Of a DNA stretch of 64,000 bases, positions 43,154 to 57,300 are shown piece after piece (within the stretch, counting starts at the first letter, position 1; every line of letters starts with the position of its first letter). The notes beneath the pieces are model-generated. The model saw only the letters and a list, made by a program, of their open reading frames with translations, searched no databases and was not told the origin of the DNA. The translations under genes and the position numbers were made by a program. The stretch comes from Maylandia zebra (taxonomy: Eukaryota; Chordata; Actinopteri; Cichliformes; Cichlidae): the NCBI RefSeq assembly GCF_041146795.1, contig NC_135176.1:16813786-16877785 (forward strand), read 5' to 3'.

Positions 43154-44914
43154 TTTATTCAGTTTAATATTGGGTTTTTTTTGGTTTGTTTTTACATATG
43201 GTCTAAAAATAAGAAAAATCGGGAATGCACTTGCAAAAGTTCATAGAAAGAAACGGTACTTTTGGAACATGGCTTAAAAAACACACACAATCAATAGAAG
43301 AGCTCAATGTAGTACAAACTACTCGTCTGTACTTAGTGGAATGATTGCATAAACACACATACTGCCACTAGAGGGCAATACGCACCTAAGTTATCACGCA
43401 TTTCTTGTGCAGTGTGCAGTCAGCTTGAAAGAGAAAGCAAAGGATTGTTTTGTCATCGTCCCTCAAAGCTTACTGTCATCGAAAACACAGTGTGGTTACT
43501 CAGCATATCTGATTTACACTATTGTTCAAATCACATTTTACACTAATCAGTTCAAGTCCAGCTACGTTCAGGTGATTATTATGAGTGACAACAATTTCAT
43601 AAATGCAAACATATAATAACAGCAAATAGTGAACAGAAAAACCAGAAGAGTAGCTGCAAAGCAACAAATGCTAAACACTACAGAAAGCAGATTAATAAAC
43701 GGAATGCTGAATAGAGGGAAAAAAAGTGCAGTTGCTAGAATAAAGTCTAAAAGACAACCATAAAACAGTTTGTACATCTGAATCTATCACTGCGTTATTT
43801 ATTGCGTGCTTATTGATCTTTTCCAATAATTTAGATACGAACGATAAAGATAACTTTATCGGCTGTGGATAACTTACAATATTTCCATTTAGTGAAAGGT
43901 TAGACAAACATGGAGGCTGGTTCAATCATTTTAATTCCACCCTTTCCTCAGACGGGCGTGCTTTGTTCACGCAGTGGAGCTAAAGAATCAGCTAAAATTC
44001 CTGAGGTGTGTTTCACTGAGTTACAGTAAAACTGTGAGAGGCGTTTGCAGTTTAAAAGAGCTGTGTCATTGTGGAATGCGGATGATATAAAACCACAATG
44101 ACAGCCAGAAAACAGAGCCAGACAAAAAGTAAACATGCCACACTATGTCAAGTCCTTTTTGTTTTGTTAGTTGAGTTGCGTGGTTTTGGTGCAAAATGCT
44201 GATGTGTGTTTAACTCTGAGTAAGAGGGCTGAACCAACACCCTCGGCAAGAGGTAATTTTGGCCAAATAGTCTTGTTCACACCTGAGACCTGTGTTGTAA
44301 AGTATGTACACGTCATCCTGAGGTAGTCAGGCAGTGAGGCATGTTATAAATGTATGTCCCCATTCGGTTACAGTTAAAACTATAAATGTCTCCCTGACTG
44401 TGTTGCTTTGCTTCCCCAGACATTCAACTATAGTAAGCTATTTACAGTGTTAAAAAAACCCATCTGCTACAGCCATCGAAGGACTTCTAACCGGTGGACA
44501 ATCGAAATGATTTTAAACACAAGGAACACATTCCCGCCCACTCGATATACATTTGGAAATCAAAGGGTAGTTAATAAAAAATGCAGTTGATTGTGGTCCT
44601 CTATTTGCAAATTAATTTTTCGATTACAATTAAAATCGTACTTGGCAAAGCCATTGCTTCATACTGGAGCTTGCACACAGGCCACAATACACAGTAAAGG
44701 CCCTCAGATAATGTATGAGAAGGGTTACAGTAAGGCTTCAAAATCAGTTTGAAATAAAAAACCTCAGGAGCCGCAGTCCTCTGACACCCTGTATCGCCAC
44801 ATCAGTGTGCTTGTTCTGTATCTAAAGTCAATGTTGTCCAGTGACTGTGTCCCTGCTGGAACTTCATGGAGCTTCCTCATTTGTCATATACTGTTCAACA
44901 CCCACAGAGGACAC
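43154..44914 (-). other. Putative bach1 3' untranslated region
   Basis: Sequence downstream (minus strand) of the bach1 stop. TTTATT at 43154-43159 is AATAAA on the minus strand and could end a 1.75-kb 3' UTR. Inferred only. Confidence 0.35.
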
Positions 44915-47900
44915 CTATGGCTGGAGTGGCAACCCATGCTGTGAGAGAAGAGTGTCTGTGTGAGGACAGAAAGAGGACAGAGGGCAGTCTGGGGAGGTGT
45001 ACTTGGCTAACACCTGCAGCTGCTCTGGCTGTAGATTTGCTTCACTGCAGACCCTCTGGCATAAAGCAGAAACACTGTGACACGTTTTCAACTTTAGCTG
45101 GCTCAACTGGCTCTTCTCCAGCATCAGTTTCTCCCTCTCCGTCTTCTGTGATACACATACACAAAACACACAATCCGATTAGCACGACCGAGAGCATCTT
45201 TTGGATAAATTTACTGATTAAAAAAAAACAAAACGAAACATACTTACCAGCTTGTTGATTTCACACTGCAGATTATATATGCAGTCCAGTTTTCTCTTGC
45301 GGCATCGCTGAGCTGCGAGGCGGTTTTTGCTGCGTCGTCTCATATCATGGACAAAGTCCAGCTGTTCACGCGTGAAGGCATGTTGCTTTAGCAGCTGCTG
45401 GAAGTCGTTTCGGCTCAGCTCCACTATCCAGTCTACAGAGAATGGCAGCTGCACCTGAAGAAACCCAGCAGGAAAAAAAAGAAGAAGAAAATGTTACATG
45501 ACATCGTTTCTAAAATGAGACAAAGAGTGTTCCTTAATGACATACTTTTAAATCTTTACGCAACATCACAACACAGGACTGTCTCTGTTTGTCTTACAAG
45601 AGGCTTTGATAAATAAACAAAGAAAGCTGGAAGTTAGATAACACCCACAAAAAAACAGGATGGCACAGAAAAAACACAACTGTTTCTCTATTGGTATGAA
45701 ATGATTACGGCCAGTGTGTATTTCTTATGGCTATGCATATTTTAATTTATCGAATTTAATTTAATTCATTTACTTTGTTTTTAGTCAAAGTCCCTTGTGG
45801 GACTTCCTGTAAGTGGTGTAAACGGGTAAAAAAAGTGAACAAGGAGTTACATTTTTACCAAGGTGTTAATTGTTAACTCTAAAAACCTGCTGCTGCTAAA
45901 CTGGGACAGGAAATATTGGAACAGTATCAGCCATGTACTGTTTTATCTACTATAAATAAAAGCTTCGTCTGCACACTCACTGCCTTATTTGTCCAATCCG
46001 AGTGGTCAGCTTGGACTTGAGAGCTTCTTCAGACTTGTTGTTTGACTCACACTTATTACTAACTCAACAGGCTGAGCTGTGAATGTAAGCTAAACTGGAC
46101 TCTGAACCAGCTGGTTGGACGCATATACACGGTCCCAACGCACACGCAGCTGGGTGAATTTTTAACCAGCCTCCACGGCAACTCTCCTTTCTGTTGCCTG
46201 AAAGCAAATTTGAATATGATAAAATGTGCCAAAAACTGGTATCTATAACAAGCACAGTGAAGTCACCCACAGGCAAGGTGGTGATGCTTCTCAAGGCACT
46301 GCAGTTTCTGAACAACGTGAACTACAGAAGAAGGTGTCGTGGCTAAGCAGGGCCGGACAGAGGAGAAGAGATTCATTTTAACTTCTCACCTGCCTGGCCC
46401 TCTCTATTGCGGAGGACTCGCTGTCTCCTTCCGTTTCTGTCTCCGAGTCGCCGTCCTCCCCCGAGTTAAAGGAGGACACACCTGACTGAGATGCCCCCTC
46501 ACACTCAGACAGCCCTTCTCCTTTCCATGAATATTTCCTTTGGTCCAGATCCTGGAAAAGGGGACAGCTTGTTTTGGGGGTGTTATGCTTCGGCCACTCT
46601 AAAGATGTGCTCTGTGGGCATTGGGCCCCTATATTGGTGGGACATCCGCCCTTGGGGTCATGAAAGTTGAGCTGACAGTGGTCTATATCAGATCCCAGCT
46701 GCCGTGCCAGGCTCTCAGCCATTTCCTTCTCCGCAGTGATATTATTTACAGGCAAGGCTACTCTTCCATTTTTGCTTCCTTCTTTTCTTGCTTCTTGAAA
46801 GCCATTATCTACCCTCTTCCCCTCTCCCTCTATCTTATCCTCTGCCTTGTTTTGACTGGAGATTGGCCATCGTACAATAGGGCTTATTACTTCTTCAATG
46901 TCCATACAAAACCTTTCCTGCCTCAGTGGTCTACAGATTACAGGACCCTCATTCAAGGCCCTTTGAGGGCCATGGTGCAGCATTAACCCTGATGACCTCT
47001 CAGTCAGCACTGCGCTTGACTCTGAGGAGTCTGACTGGACACTGGATATTTCCAAGGAGGCGATTGCACTTGCACCCTCTAGCCCGTCGTCCATTTCAAT
47101 ATCATTCTCTCGTACTTTCTCGCTCCATTTGCCCCCTCCTTCATTTGTGTTCTTCTTAACCATAAGAGCTGTCGCTCGGCCCAAGCAGTTCTCTGTCTTC
47201 CCATCATTTATTTGAATTTTCCATGGCTCATCAGTCCCTCCTTTATTCTGTCTGTAGCCACTTAAGACTGAATTTCCAGAGATTTCAGTCTTAGTTTCAT
47301 TCTTACTGTTTGCACTGCTGGAACACGGCAAGTCAGAGATGACACAGTCATTCCTGACCCCTGTTGTTTTGACCAGGCTCTTCTCTGTGACAGAAGCGTC
47401 CTTCCCGCAAGCTAGCTGGAACTTGCGATACTTTGGACACTGCATAAAACTGTCATTTGTTCCCTCAGCTACTAGTGCACTTGTGTCTGTGCTCTTCTGA
47501 CTTCCCACTTTGTTGTTCACTGATTTGTTACAGTCCTGAACCACTTCCCGCTGGCATGATGACTCAGCAACTGGTTGTACTTCTTTTTCATCCAACAATA
47601 CGCTGTCAGAGTCTGTGTTGCTGTTTTCCTCTGAAGGCGGCCGCTTGCTCTTCTCTTTACAACAGGTCTTTCTCTTGAATGGAGGAGGACCTTTGGTGGT
47701 GGTGGAGAGGAACTTAGGGAGCAGAAACTCAAAGCATCCCTCATCTAGGTCTTTGAAGCCAAGAATGACCGCCGAGTTTCGGATTTCTAGGACGTCCTCT
47801 TTTCCAAAGAGTAGTTTGGACGTGTAGGCAAACTTCAACAAGGGTTCAAAGCCAGTGACTGTCACCTGTAAAAGAGGTCAAATACATATTTTCTTTTAAA

Positions 47901-48635
47901 AAGAGCATGTTCTGCCTAATTCTGTACTTCCTGTAAGAGTAGACGATGAAGGGAAAAGTACTGTATGTCCACATGTGAAAATAGATTGATTTATGCCAAC
48001 TAAAGAAGTTTCGGGAAATAAAAAGGATTAACTGTTAATATGATGACAGTCTCTGACTGTCTATGAAAGCAGGTTTTACTTGAATAAAAAAAGTACTCTA
48101 AGTCTGACTTTTTAACCAAAATTTAGCCACTAACCGGTTTGACCTGATCTTTCCTATATGGATTTGTCCACTGACGCCAGAGATTATATGTTGGCGCTTC
48201 CGTGCGTTTTAAAACAACAGTCGGTCTCATTTATTATTTAAAAAAACAACAACAAACAAATTCCCAACTCTGCGACTACCTGTGAGGAAACGAGCCTCAC
48301 AAGCGCCTTTCTCACTTCACTTTCAGAAAACATTTTGTTATCGTGAGCTTGTGCATGTGTAATAATTTCGACCTCTGTGGCGTCACGACGTGATTTCTCA
48401 CCTCTTGGGGAAGAGTGACGACCGCCCCATGTTGTGTGAATGAGGAGATCCTCTGCGCGAAGTACTCGCTACAGGAAGCGAGCACCGAGCGGTGGGCTCT
48501 GAAACTCTGGCCCTCCACCACTACCGTGACATCGCACAGCACGTCCCGCCGCCGCTGTTCGTCCAGGGAGCTCAGCACATGGGAGGAATGAGCGGTGGAC
48601 TCGAATGTAAACATAGACGACCGTGGGGCAGACAT
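44915..48635 (-). CDS. bach1: Transcription regulator BACH1 (BTB and CNC-bZIP)
   Basis: Haem-sensing repressor that pairs with small Maf proteins at MARE sites of oxidative-stress genes such as heme oxygenase. Minus-strand exons: 48635-48402, 47865-46390, 45454-45248, 45145-44915; all junctions phase 0; 715 residues (human about 736). Residues 1 to about 130 form the BTB domain ([34 protein letters not shown]). The long middle exon carries Cys-Pro motifs typical of haem regulation ([18 protein letters not shown]) and an acidic [13 protein letters not shown] run. The CNC and basic region is in the third exon ([33 protein letters not shown]), the leucine zipper spans exons 3-4, and [11 protein letters not shown] near the end is another CP motif. 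The usual C-terminal cysteine-rich block is missing: a TAG ends the frame at 44915. CPKYRKFQ and the CP motifs favour bach1 over bach2. The start [14 protein letters not shown] aligns in length with the known start. Confidence 0.93.
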
Positions 48636-48949
48636 GGCCACCGATAGATATCTGTTTGTACAGCAAACACACAGAGTCTCTCCGTCAGAGTTCACCAGTT
48701 CCCTTCTGTCACAACAACATGATATACTTTTAATGTTACTTCATAAAATACAACACAACCACAAACAAAGGAACGAAAGCATGCCTACCTTAGTCTTACT
48801 CTGGAGTAGATTTCCGCGCTGGTTAGGGTGTGTAACTAAGTCCCAGCAAGCTTAACACACATGTTTTTTCTACATGGAATGCTGTCTAACCGGACTATGT
48901 TTCCCATAAATCCTTATCGCGAGTCAGATACAAACGAAAATCTAAGCTT

Positions 48950-48960
48950 GACTCAGTCAT
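48950..48960. promoter_or_regulatory. AP-1/MARE-like site upstream of bach1
   Basis: TGACTCAGTCA contains the core TGACTCA about 315 bases before the bach1 start codon. This core is bound by AP-1 and by CNC-Maf factors. Function inferred from sequence only. Confidence 0.35.
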
Positions 48961-48964
48961 ATGG

Positions 48965-48966
<2 letters not shown>

Positions 48967-48998
<32 letters not shown>

Positions 48999-48999
48999 G

Positions 49000-49034
<35 letters not shown>

Positions 49035-49040
49035 CGAGAG
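48967..49040. repeat. (TG)n(GA)n microsatellite
   Basis: A TG run of about 12 units followed by an interrupted GA-rich run with CGAG and AAAG changes, in the bach1 upstream region. Confidence 0.95.
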
Positions 49041-49124
49041 GAGGAGGGGGAGAGGCATAGAGGGAGTGTGCGTCTGTGTGCTTGCCTATGTGTGTTGTAA
49101 CAACCCTGGGTGTATCAGAGCGGC

Positions 49125-49136
49125 GCTGACTCATGC
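49125..49136. promoter_or_regulatory. NF-E2/MARE-like site upstream of bach1
   Basis: GCTGACTCATGC; its reverse strand reads TGAGTCAGC, the extended core preferred by CNC-small Maf dimers rather than plain AP-1. About 490 bases upstream of the bach1 start. Possible autoregulatory or NRF2-responsive site; untested. Confidence 0.4.
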
Positions 49137-49866
49137 ACTCTTGCTGATAAAGGATGAGCAAGCAGTTTTCCCGTCCTTACCAAATCCCACCCTCAGATCT
49201 GTTTGGTAAACCAACAGCTTTGTTTCCTCAGAAAATCCTTTTATACACGTACCTTGAGCGGACAATTCACAGATTAAGGGGCAGGCTGGGAAGCGAAGCT
49301 CGTGTTTAAACAGGATATTGTTTTCCGTGTGTATCTTTGGCTTGAAGGTTACCTGGAGTTACTCAACCATTTGCATACACAGTGAATTATGAGACGCGGT
49401 TGTTGTAGAAAAAATAAAGCGTAAAGACAAACACCTCTTGGTGAAAAAAAGGGGAGGAGGGACTAATCTGACGGTTATTGTTTCCCAGCAGGTCCGTGTT
49501 GCTTCATAGCTGCAGTTTTTAAAAGCACCAAGTGTTTGTGTGAGCTCAGTGCAAATGCGTCTGTACCAGAGAGAGGCACAGAAAACCTTTGCTGGCAGGG
49601 GTACAGGAACTGAACAGTTGTCACAGCTGTGCCTATTGCATTGCATTTTATTTTCATCATTGAAGTTACATGGCTCTACTTTAAGCATCACCACACGCCT
49701 TGTGTTTTACACTCCACTCCTGTTGGGTGTTTTTATGAATGACTTTAAATCTACTTTTTACTAGTTTATGGTAGGCTTTATGTTTGGTGTAAAATACTCT
49801 GCACCCTTATTGTGATATGTCTTAGATGAGGGTTTTTTTAAGTTTTTTTCTTCAGTGCCCAATTCA

Positions 49867-49948
<82 letters not shown>
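49867..49948. repeat. (CA)n microsatellite
   Basis: About 40 uninterrupted CA units between bach1 and map3k7cl. Confidence 0.98.
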
Positions 49949-49949
<1 letters not shown>

Positions 49950-50019
49950 CAATTTCCATGAATCATTTGCAAAAAAAGAGAAGAAGATCCAGTCAGCAAA
50001 ATGTTGTTTGGTTATTATT

Positions 50020-50020
50020 C

Positions 50021-50051
<31 letters not shown>

Positions 50052-50055
50052 AAAA
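50020..50055. repeat. Poly-C run followed by poly-A run
   Basis: More than 20 C residues directly followed by more than 10 A residues. Such runs are prone to sequencing length error. Confidence 0.9.
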
Positions 50056-51304
50056 TCACATCAGTTTCACTTCATATTTTTCACCCACTTGTCTGTGTTC
50101 CATCCTCCAGTGGTTCCACACGGCACCTGTTTGAGCACCGCTGCCCCATATAATTACACATTATCATTATTATGCATCAAACAGTATCTGAATAGCTAAT
50201 ATAATTATATGTGTCAGCAACTTTTACTGGCCAAGAAAATACTGATGAAATTGCTGTGATAGGAGGTGAAAAGTCATAACGTCAGACAATGGTGTGAATG
50301 TTACTGTAGACAATGGGTTTTCTGTAAAGAAAAGGGACAGCTTCAGTGAATGGAGGAGCTACAGCAGTGCAAAACTACAAAGTGCTGTTTCTAATATCAC
50401 GTGATTTGGAGAAACAGGGAAGCCTGTCAAGAGTCAAACCAGCCAATCAGATGACAGTTTCATAACTCCAGAATGATCTAATCTTGACATAAAAAAAACA
50501 ATCTAGTTCCCTTTTCTTTGTAATCACTATGGACATAAAAACACACACATAACACTGGCTTGGAGAAATGAAAATAGGGAACTGATGCGAGTGTCAAAAT
50601 AAAACACATTTTATTTGTATGAGGACAATAACCAACAGTTCGTCATGCTGTACATTTCCCTGTTTCTACTACATACACTACCTCAAAAAAAAAAAGAAAA
50701 AAAAGAAAATGTACAAGTCTTACAGTGTTGTGTTGCAGCATATACTGTGAAATACTTAGTCACCCATTATATTTCTGTTCTTCACAAATACTTATATTTT
50801 CCAGATGCCTGACAGTGTGTGAAACATTCATCCATGAGCTGGGTGTAGGAGAGAGGGAGAGGAGGTTAAACACTCCTTAAATAAAATACTTGGACCACAT
50901 CGTACCACCTTTGGCTCCCTCAGCAGATCTCAGACAAAACATTTGAGTCTCCACCGGACCTAAGACAGATATCAGAGTCACAGCAACTGACTATGTATGG
51001 AAATATTGTATTTTTAGATTTTCCACTGGCAACCAGGAGGGTTATGCATAATCATATAGAGACAAAGCAGTACCCAGTTAACTGGCAGTGTGTAATAGCT
51101 TGGTGGAATCACTAAAACAACTTGATAACTGCATGTATGTGGTTCAAACAAATGACTCAGACATGAATAGAAACCACAGCTTTCTGTGTAATTAGCTGAT
51201 TCACAGACTGTGACTGCGTAAAACGAGCACTAGCTGAGTATTTGTTCCTGGTTCCTGGCCCTAGTGTCAGCTTAGAGTCTGGTGGTCTTAGGTTCTGGCC
51301 GAGG

Positions 51305-54300
51305 TCACGAGGAGTCTTGCCTCGTTCGATTGTTAACGCAGAGCCTTTCCAGCTGCTTAGCACGCTCTTTATGGACTGTGACCAAGGTGCGGTTCTCCTC
51401 TGTCAGACGCCGAAACTCCTCCTCCAAATGGGCGATCTCCATGGCAACCTTCTCATCCTCCACCATTTCCGCCAGCAACTTGCGCCTAAATGGATGAATG
51501 GGAAAATGTTAACAGCCAGTTATTGACATCCAAGAATAAACTCGGTTTGAGGCAGGGAAATACCCAGGAAAGGTTCCCAGTTCATGGAAAAGTCAGATTT
51601 CTCAAATTCATGCAGATGAGCATTTTCGAGTACTCAGCTTTTTGGTTACTTGGGGGGGAAGCCAAAATAAACACAGAAACAATGCAAACTCACAGGAAGG
51701 ACCAAGAGGGGAAATCACTCACAGACCTGAAAAAATAACTAACATTTTTATGTGGAAGTAAATACTGTGTATTATTCACAACATTTTCCACATGTAGGAA
51801 AATATAGTTTGTTGATGAGTGGTATAAATGCAGATAACAAAGTATGTTGAGCGCTCCAAGGCTTATGTGCCACAGATCAAAGATCTATCTGTGCATAAGT
51901 ACATTATTATTGGCTCCCTGAACAAAAAGACTTCATGGTCATGATGGCACTGAAATGGATTGAAATCAAAATAAATGTTTTAAAGATCACAGTTTATTAA
52001 CTTAAACTTACAGTGTGTAAATTTTTTCACTGCTAAATGTCAGTAGGATTCAGATTGCAGTCATAATCCTAGCTATGTGGCTGGTTTAGGATAAACATGT
52101 TTTAATCAGCCAAGAAAGATGCAAAACATTAAATTTAGCCTGTACCTCATATCGGTAGTTCTCGGTAGATAGAGGAAAAACTATCTGTGTAGATTGTCAG
52201 TCCACTGTTTACTTCAGCTGTCAATGCATCCACATTTATTTACACTGGAAAAGGCTGTAAAACTTTGTGAAAGGAGTCCAATAGAGGTCAATGAGTCAGA
52301 GCTCATTGTTGACCATTCATACTGAGATGAGTTATTGTGGATATTTGAATTTTTCTGTCAGTAACACTGCTGTTTTTGCTAATGTTAGCCTCTGTTAGCC
52401 AATGTTAGTTGCTATTAGCCAGGACTGGTGAAACTGTCTTTGAAGTGGACGTAACTTTGTTGCACTCTGGGATTTAGTGAATAAATTCTCATACAATGTG
52501 AGAGTTTAATCAATTTGTTTATCGGTGGGAAAGTGTGATTTTTTTTTTAAGTTCCTAGCATTAGCTGGTATAATGTTAGCTTATAATCAGCTGTTGTTGT
52601 TTAGCCTGTTGTCAGCTGTCTAATCTACTGACAATAAGTAATTGCGACAATATTGGGAATAAATAAGTATTTTTATGCATGTTTTTATGTGTTAGAGCCT
52701 TGACTTCAATTTGGGAGATTAGGCTGGAAGGAAGAGGTAGAAAGAGGATAATATTTTATTAAGAGGCCAGTGGTGTTGTCTCTGTCCTTTATGACAGAGA
52801 CAACGGGGACTCCTCTGACAATAAAACATAGGTATAATGAGTCATATCTTGAGTCTGAAGGTGCAAGCATGGATCAAATGTCCCTGCATGGCACACAAAT
52901 GCCTTTGACTTCTCCTCTGCCTACTACGTATGTGGCCGGTCTCTAGCCACATATGTAAAACAGCACGAGCGGGAAGAGAGATGTCCTTTCCAGGCACTGT
53001 ATTCAAATATGGTAGAGGAACATGGTGGCTACCACAAACCCGCTCCTATGTATTTTTAATAGATTTCTTTTACATTTGGAGAATGCATCCGTTTTTTGGA
53101 AGATGTAAATAAACTCTGTTCCATCCTTTGTATTCTATTAAATAACATAAAAAATACTGATGGCACCTCCGAGAGCTACTCTTTTCAATAAAACCTCATC
53201 CCTTTCTAATGTTTTCTTCAGGCATAATGATGTATACAGAAATAAAATCTTTCTCTGCCCACTGGAACGCTTATTCCAGTCCATGTGGGCTCACAATAAC
53301 CTCCTAAACCAAATATAAATACTATCCTCAATAAAGCTACCCGAACTGAAACACTGTAGAGCAGGTTTAGACGGCGTGATCTGACTTCCTTTGGCGAAAA
53401 AAAAACGAACAGCCTTTGGACTTTGAAAGACATTGTCAGCAGTACTGCATGGACATGCTATGTGTACAGTGTGGTTCTACGTGTAACGCCCTGACATCTA
53501 TGAATGTATGTGAGTGTTGTATTACAGCTACTATTAGGTTACAGAACAGCAACAAAAGAAAAAAAAAAGAAAAATGATATGTATTATCCACAACAGGTAG
53601 AGTGAGGAGTTTTAATGGGATAAAAGCATTAAGTGAGAAGCATACTTAACTGAGAGTAGTAGTGGACTTTAAATTGTTGAAATGCTGGTATTAGGGAAGC
53701 TCTGGTATACACTGAGGTCTTGGATCACACTCTAAAACAGGTCTGCACAATTTATTTCCTGAACAAAATGTGTGAGCCACAAACAAAGAAACTGGTTGAA
53801 AATATGATGCAAGCACGAAAGTATGCAAAGTATGATGAAAGCATGTACAGCCACACTCTTTTTTTTTCAGTTCCTTAGACTAAATCAGACTGAAAATTGA
53901 TCTGAATTAGTAAGCAAAACTTTTAGGATGCTTTGTTGCTTGAATAAAAAGAGCAAAGTGCTTATGGTTCCTGCAGTATTACAATATGATGTTTCACAAA
54001 GGCTTAATATCTCAATTGACCTGTCTGTATGGTAGTGTGTATGAACTAAAGCAATACTGTATGTGTCAACCGAGTTTGTATGTTGGGACATGAACGCTTT
54101 CTTACTGGGTAGTTTAATCTAAAATGTGAAGTACTTTTAAATCATGTGTAAGTGCTATACATACAAATAAACTTATTATTAAAGCATCTGTTTGTTACTT
54201 TTGTGTACCAAAGTTTATAAAAATTGGGGGGGAGGGGGCGATATCTCACACACTGTCTGAGATATTGGCTATAAAACCAGTTTTGTCAGCTCCTCTATCT

Positions 54301-57300
54301 TGCATAATCTGCCATGTCACGATTTCATCACACGCAAAAAAAAAAAACCCAACAAAAAACCAAAGCCCCAATATTAGTCAAAGAACTTTTTGTAAACTCT
54401 TGTATTTCCCTTTGACCAACTTTGAACCTTTTTGTGTATCTTACTGGAATAAGGCTAAATCCACTGGCAACAAAAACACTGAACGTAGAGATGATCTAGA
54501 AACTGGAAGGTAAATGAAATATGAATTCCATCAAACTAGTGTGTACTTGTCTGAGAATGACTAAAAGGAGCAGTACGTCCTGGAAAATCCCTCCCCACTG
54601 TGTTAAAGCGTTGTTCCTGTAGTCATCCTTGCAAAACTTCACTGTATGTCTCAAGCCCTCCTCTTTCTGTGTGCACTTCCCCATAAAGGAAGTATTGTAT
54701 GATGTATTTCTCTTAATGCTCAGAATAGAGAGTAAGCATATCCTCCTTTTGGTGAAAAAAACATTTCTATTAATGAGAAGTTTCAACATCAGGAAAATCT
54801 TATGCCGTAAACACAAAGTACTGACTTAATGTCAATGAAAGCTTTTAGCTTAATTTGCAATAGTTTTTAAAGCCGACATATACTGATTCTAAAACTTCTT
54901 CAATGACAGAACTCATGGGGGTGTTAATGTTAAAATTAAGCTTGATAAGTAGTGTTTGAATAAGTACTGTTGTTGTTTCAGGTTTAGATTTTGTTTTTTA
55001 GGGATATGTTTGTGTGGTTTAGAAGATTGTGAAGGTTTAAGTGGAGCAGGCATCCATGACTGTGGAGCTGAAGGAGTCCTGGCTAGTGCTCATGTTCAGG
55101 ATTGTGGCTCGTATGTTAAAAACCGGTTCTTCCTGTATGTGCATGTTGTATCTAACACATGAATGTAACCCAACATGAGATCTCTGTCTCTTAAAACACA
55201 ATATGTAAATATAGTGTTTAAGTTCTTTTGGTTATCTAAACCAAACTAGATCATGTGGACTGACTTTCTGAGTTTGTTTCTAAAATTAGGGCTGGTTGTA
55301 TAAAGTGTATTTAACTTAAAGAAGTATACAGGCTCATTTATTTTGGTGTATCGCTACTTTCATGTAACTTATTTACTGCAAACTCAAAATAAATTAGTAT
55401 AACTTGCACCTCATTTTTTGCAGGTATTTATTTATTTTTGAGGACAACAGTGTGCACATTTTTAAAGTTAAGTTACCATATCAAATTTTATAGTATAGCA
55501 TTACAAAGCAGATTGTCGTGTAGTATAAATGTGACCGTGAATGTCTCCGACTGCTAGCGTGAAGAAACAGGAGTTTCTACCAGCCTTACCCACCTCGTCT
55601 AGATTCAAGGCTAAGTCGGAGTCCGCATGCTGTTCTCTATTTAGGAACTGTGAAGTGGTTTCGGTTGTGTCAGTGCATGTCTGTGTGTGTATGTAGGTGT
55701 GGTGGTGGGGTAAGAGTAAGGCCCATGAAAATCCCACTGCTAAAACTACCCGCAGCTGCTGGGGACACAGGGTGCATTGTCAACTGCGTGCGTGTGACAC
55801 ATCCCCACTTTTATGCCAACATACAATGAGTTTGTGTATTAAAGCTTACAATAGTTCTTGTTCAATTAAACCTGACCAGAGCTGCACTTTATGTAATATC
55901 CTCCCAGTAGATGATTCTGAACTAATCAAAGAAACCTAGCACACTGTAATTTTCGCATGTGCTTGATGTTGTTTCTAACAAAATTAGAAAGAATTAAATT
56001 AAAAAACAAAAATGGAAATATACACCTGAAAGTCTTAAATTATCACCCTTTAAAACAACATGTTAAGGGAAATGCTCTTGATGGTTTCCATGCAAAATAC
56101 TGTATACAGGCTATTAACTGTGCCATCTGGTGGACATGTTGATCCAAAATACTTTGCAGTTCTATTTTTAGTGAATGTAATGCTATAGTGGGAATTGAAC
56201 TCCTAAATCTTTGGAGAGTTCGGAGAGATTTAAGCAATAATTCGACCTCAGTAGTACACGTCCTGGCACTCTAATTTGGAGTGAGATACGCTGCGCAAAG
56301 TCGAAGCTCCCTGTCACAAGGAGCTTCGACTTTGTATTTTAACATGGCTTAAAAGGGTTGCTGCGATTAACATGGAAGCGACTGTACTAGTGCCTTACTT
56401 GCGATCCTCGAGCACAGCAATCTCATTTTTGACCTGGTGGAACTCTCTTGCCATCCTGCAGTGTTCCTTGTACACCTGAACGCTCTCTCTCAGAGACACA
56501 CAAGGAGGCACTGGCTGCAAAAGGTCAGAGAGAAATAAAAGATGTAAAGCATGCAACATGAGAGAGATGAAGTATTAGTTCTGAATCATATCAGAGTATG
56601 GTACGCCGTGTCCTTTACGGTTTCTTGGAATTTGAGCCGTCAGTTTTGTTGTTGGCTGTCTCAACAACAGTCCAAAAGAGTAAATCTGCTTTAAAATCAT
56701 CATATCTGAGAAGAACATTTAGTTAGCAGCCAATTAGATTAATTTAATTCTTTCAGCTTGAGTAAATTTATTTTTTATAACCACTAAAATCCTGTCTTAA
56801 ATAAGGCAGAAGGTCCCACAAGTTATCCTTTTAATATGTGTATATTGTGTAAACAAGAAAACACTTTCCAAACTTTCCAAAGCCTCTTCTTTGTATGTAG
56901 TGTGTAATAATACACTGTCTGAAAGCTATATTTAATGGTCTGGTACCATTATCATTTGATACTCTTGTTGTTTTGGTACTCCACATACAATTTATGTGCC
57001 CCTGTCAATGATACTCGATGAAGGATAATTCAATGACAACACTAACCGTATGGGGAGGGCAAAGAGTGAATTGGGTTTTTGTTTTGTTTTTTCAATTTAC
57101 AGAGGTTGATTACTACAACCCAGGTTGGTTCATATTTAAAGATTCAACTGCTTCCCTGACTACAATGGAGATTTGAAGGAAAATCCCAGCAGTATCCAAT
57201 TTATTTGTAACCAGCAATGTCCAATGTATGTTTTTTTCTTTTCAACTGTTGTTTATTTTCTATTCTATTTTTTACATATTTTCTGATCTGCTTCTTTTAC

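Noticed and set aside
46621-47159. Plus-strand frames opposite bach1
   Set aside because: Shadows of the long bach1 coding exon on the other strand.
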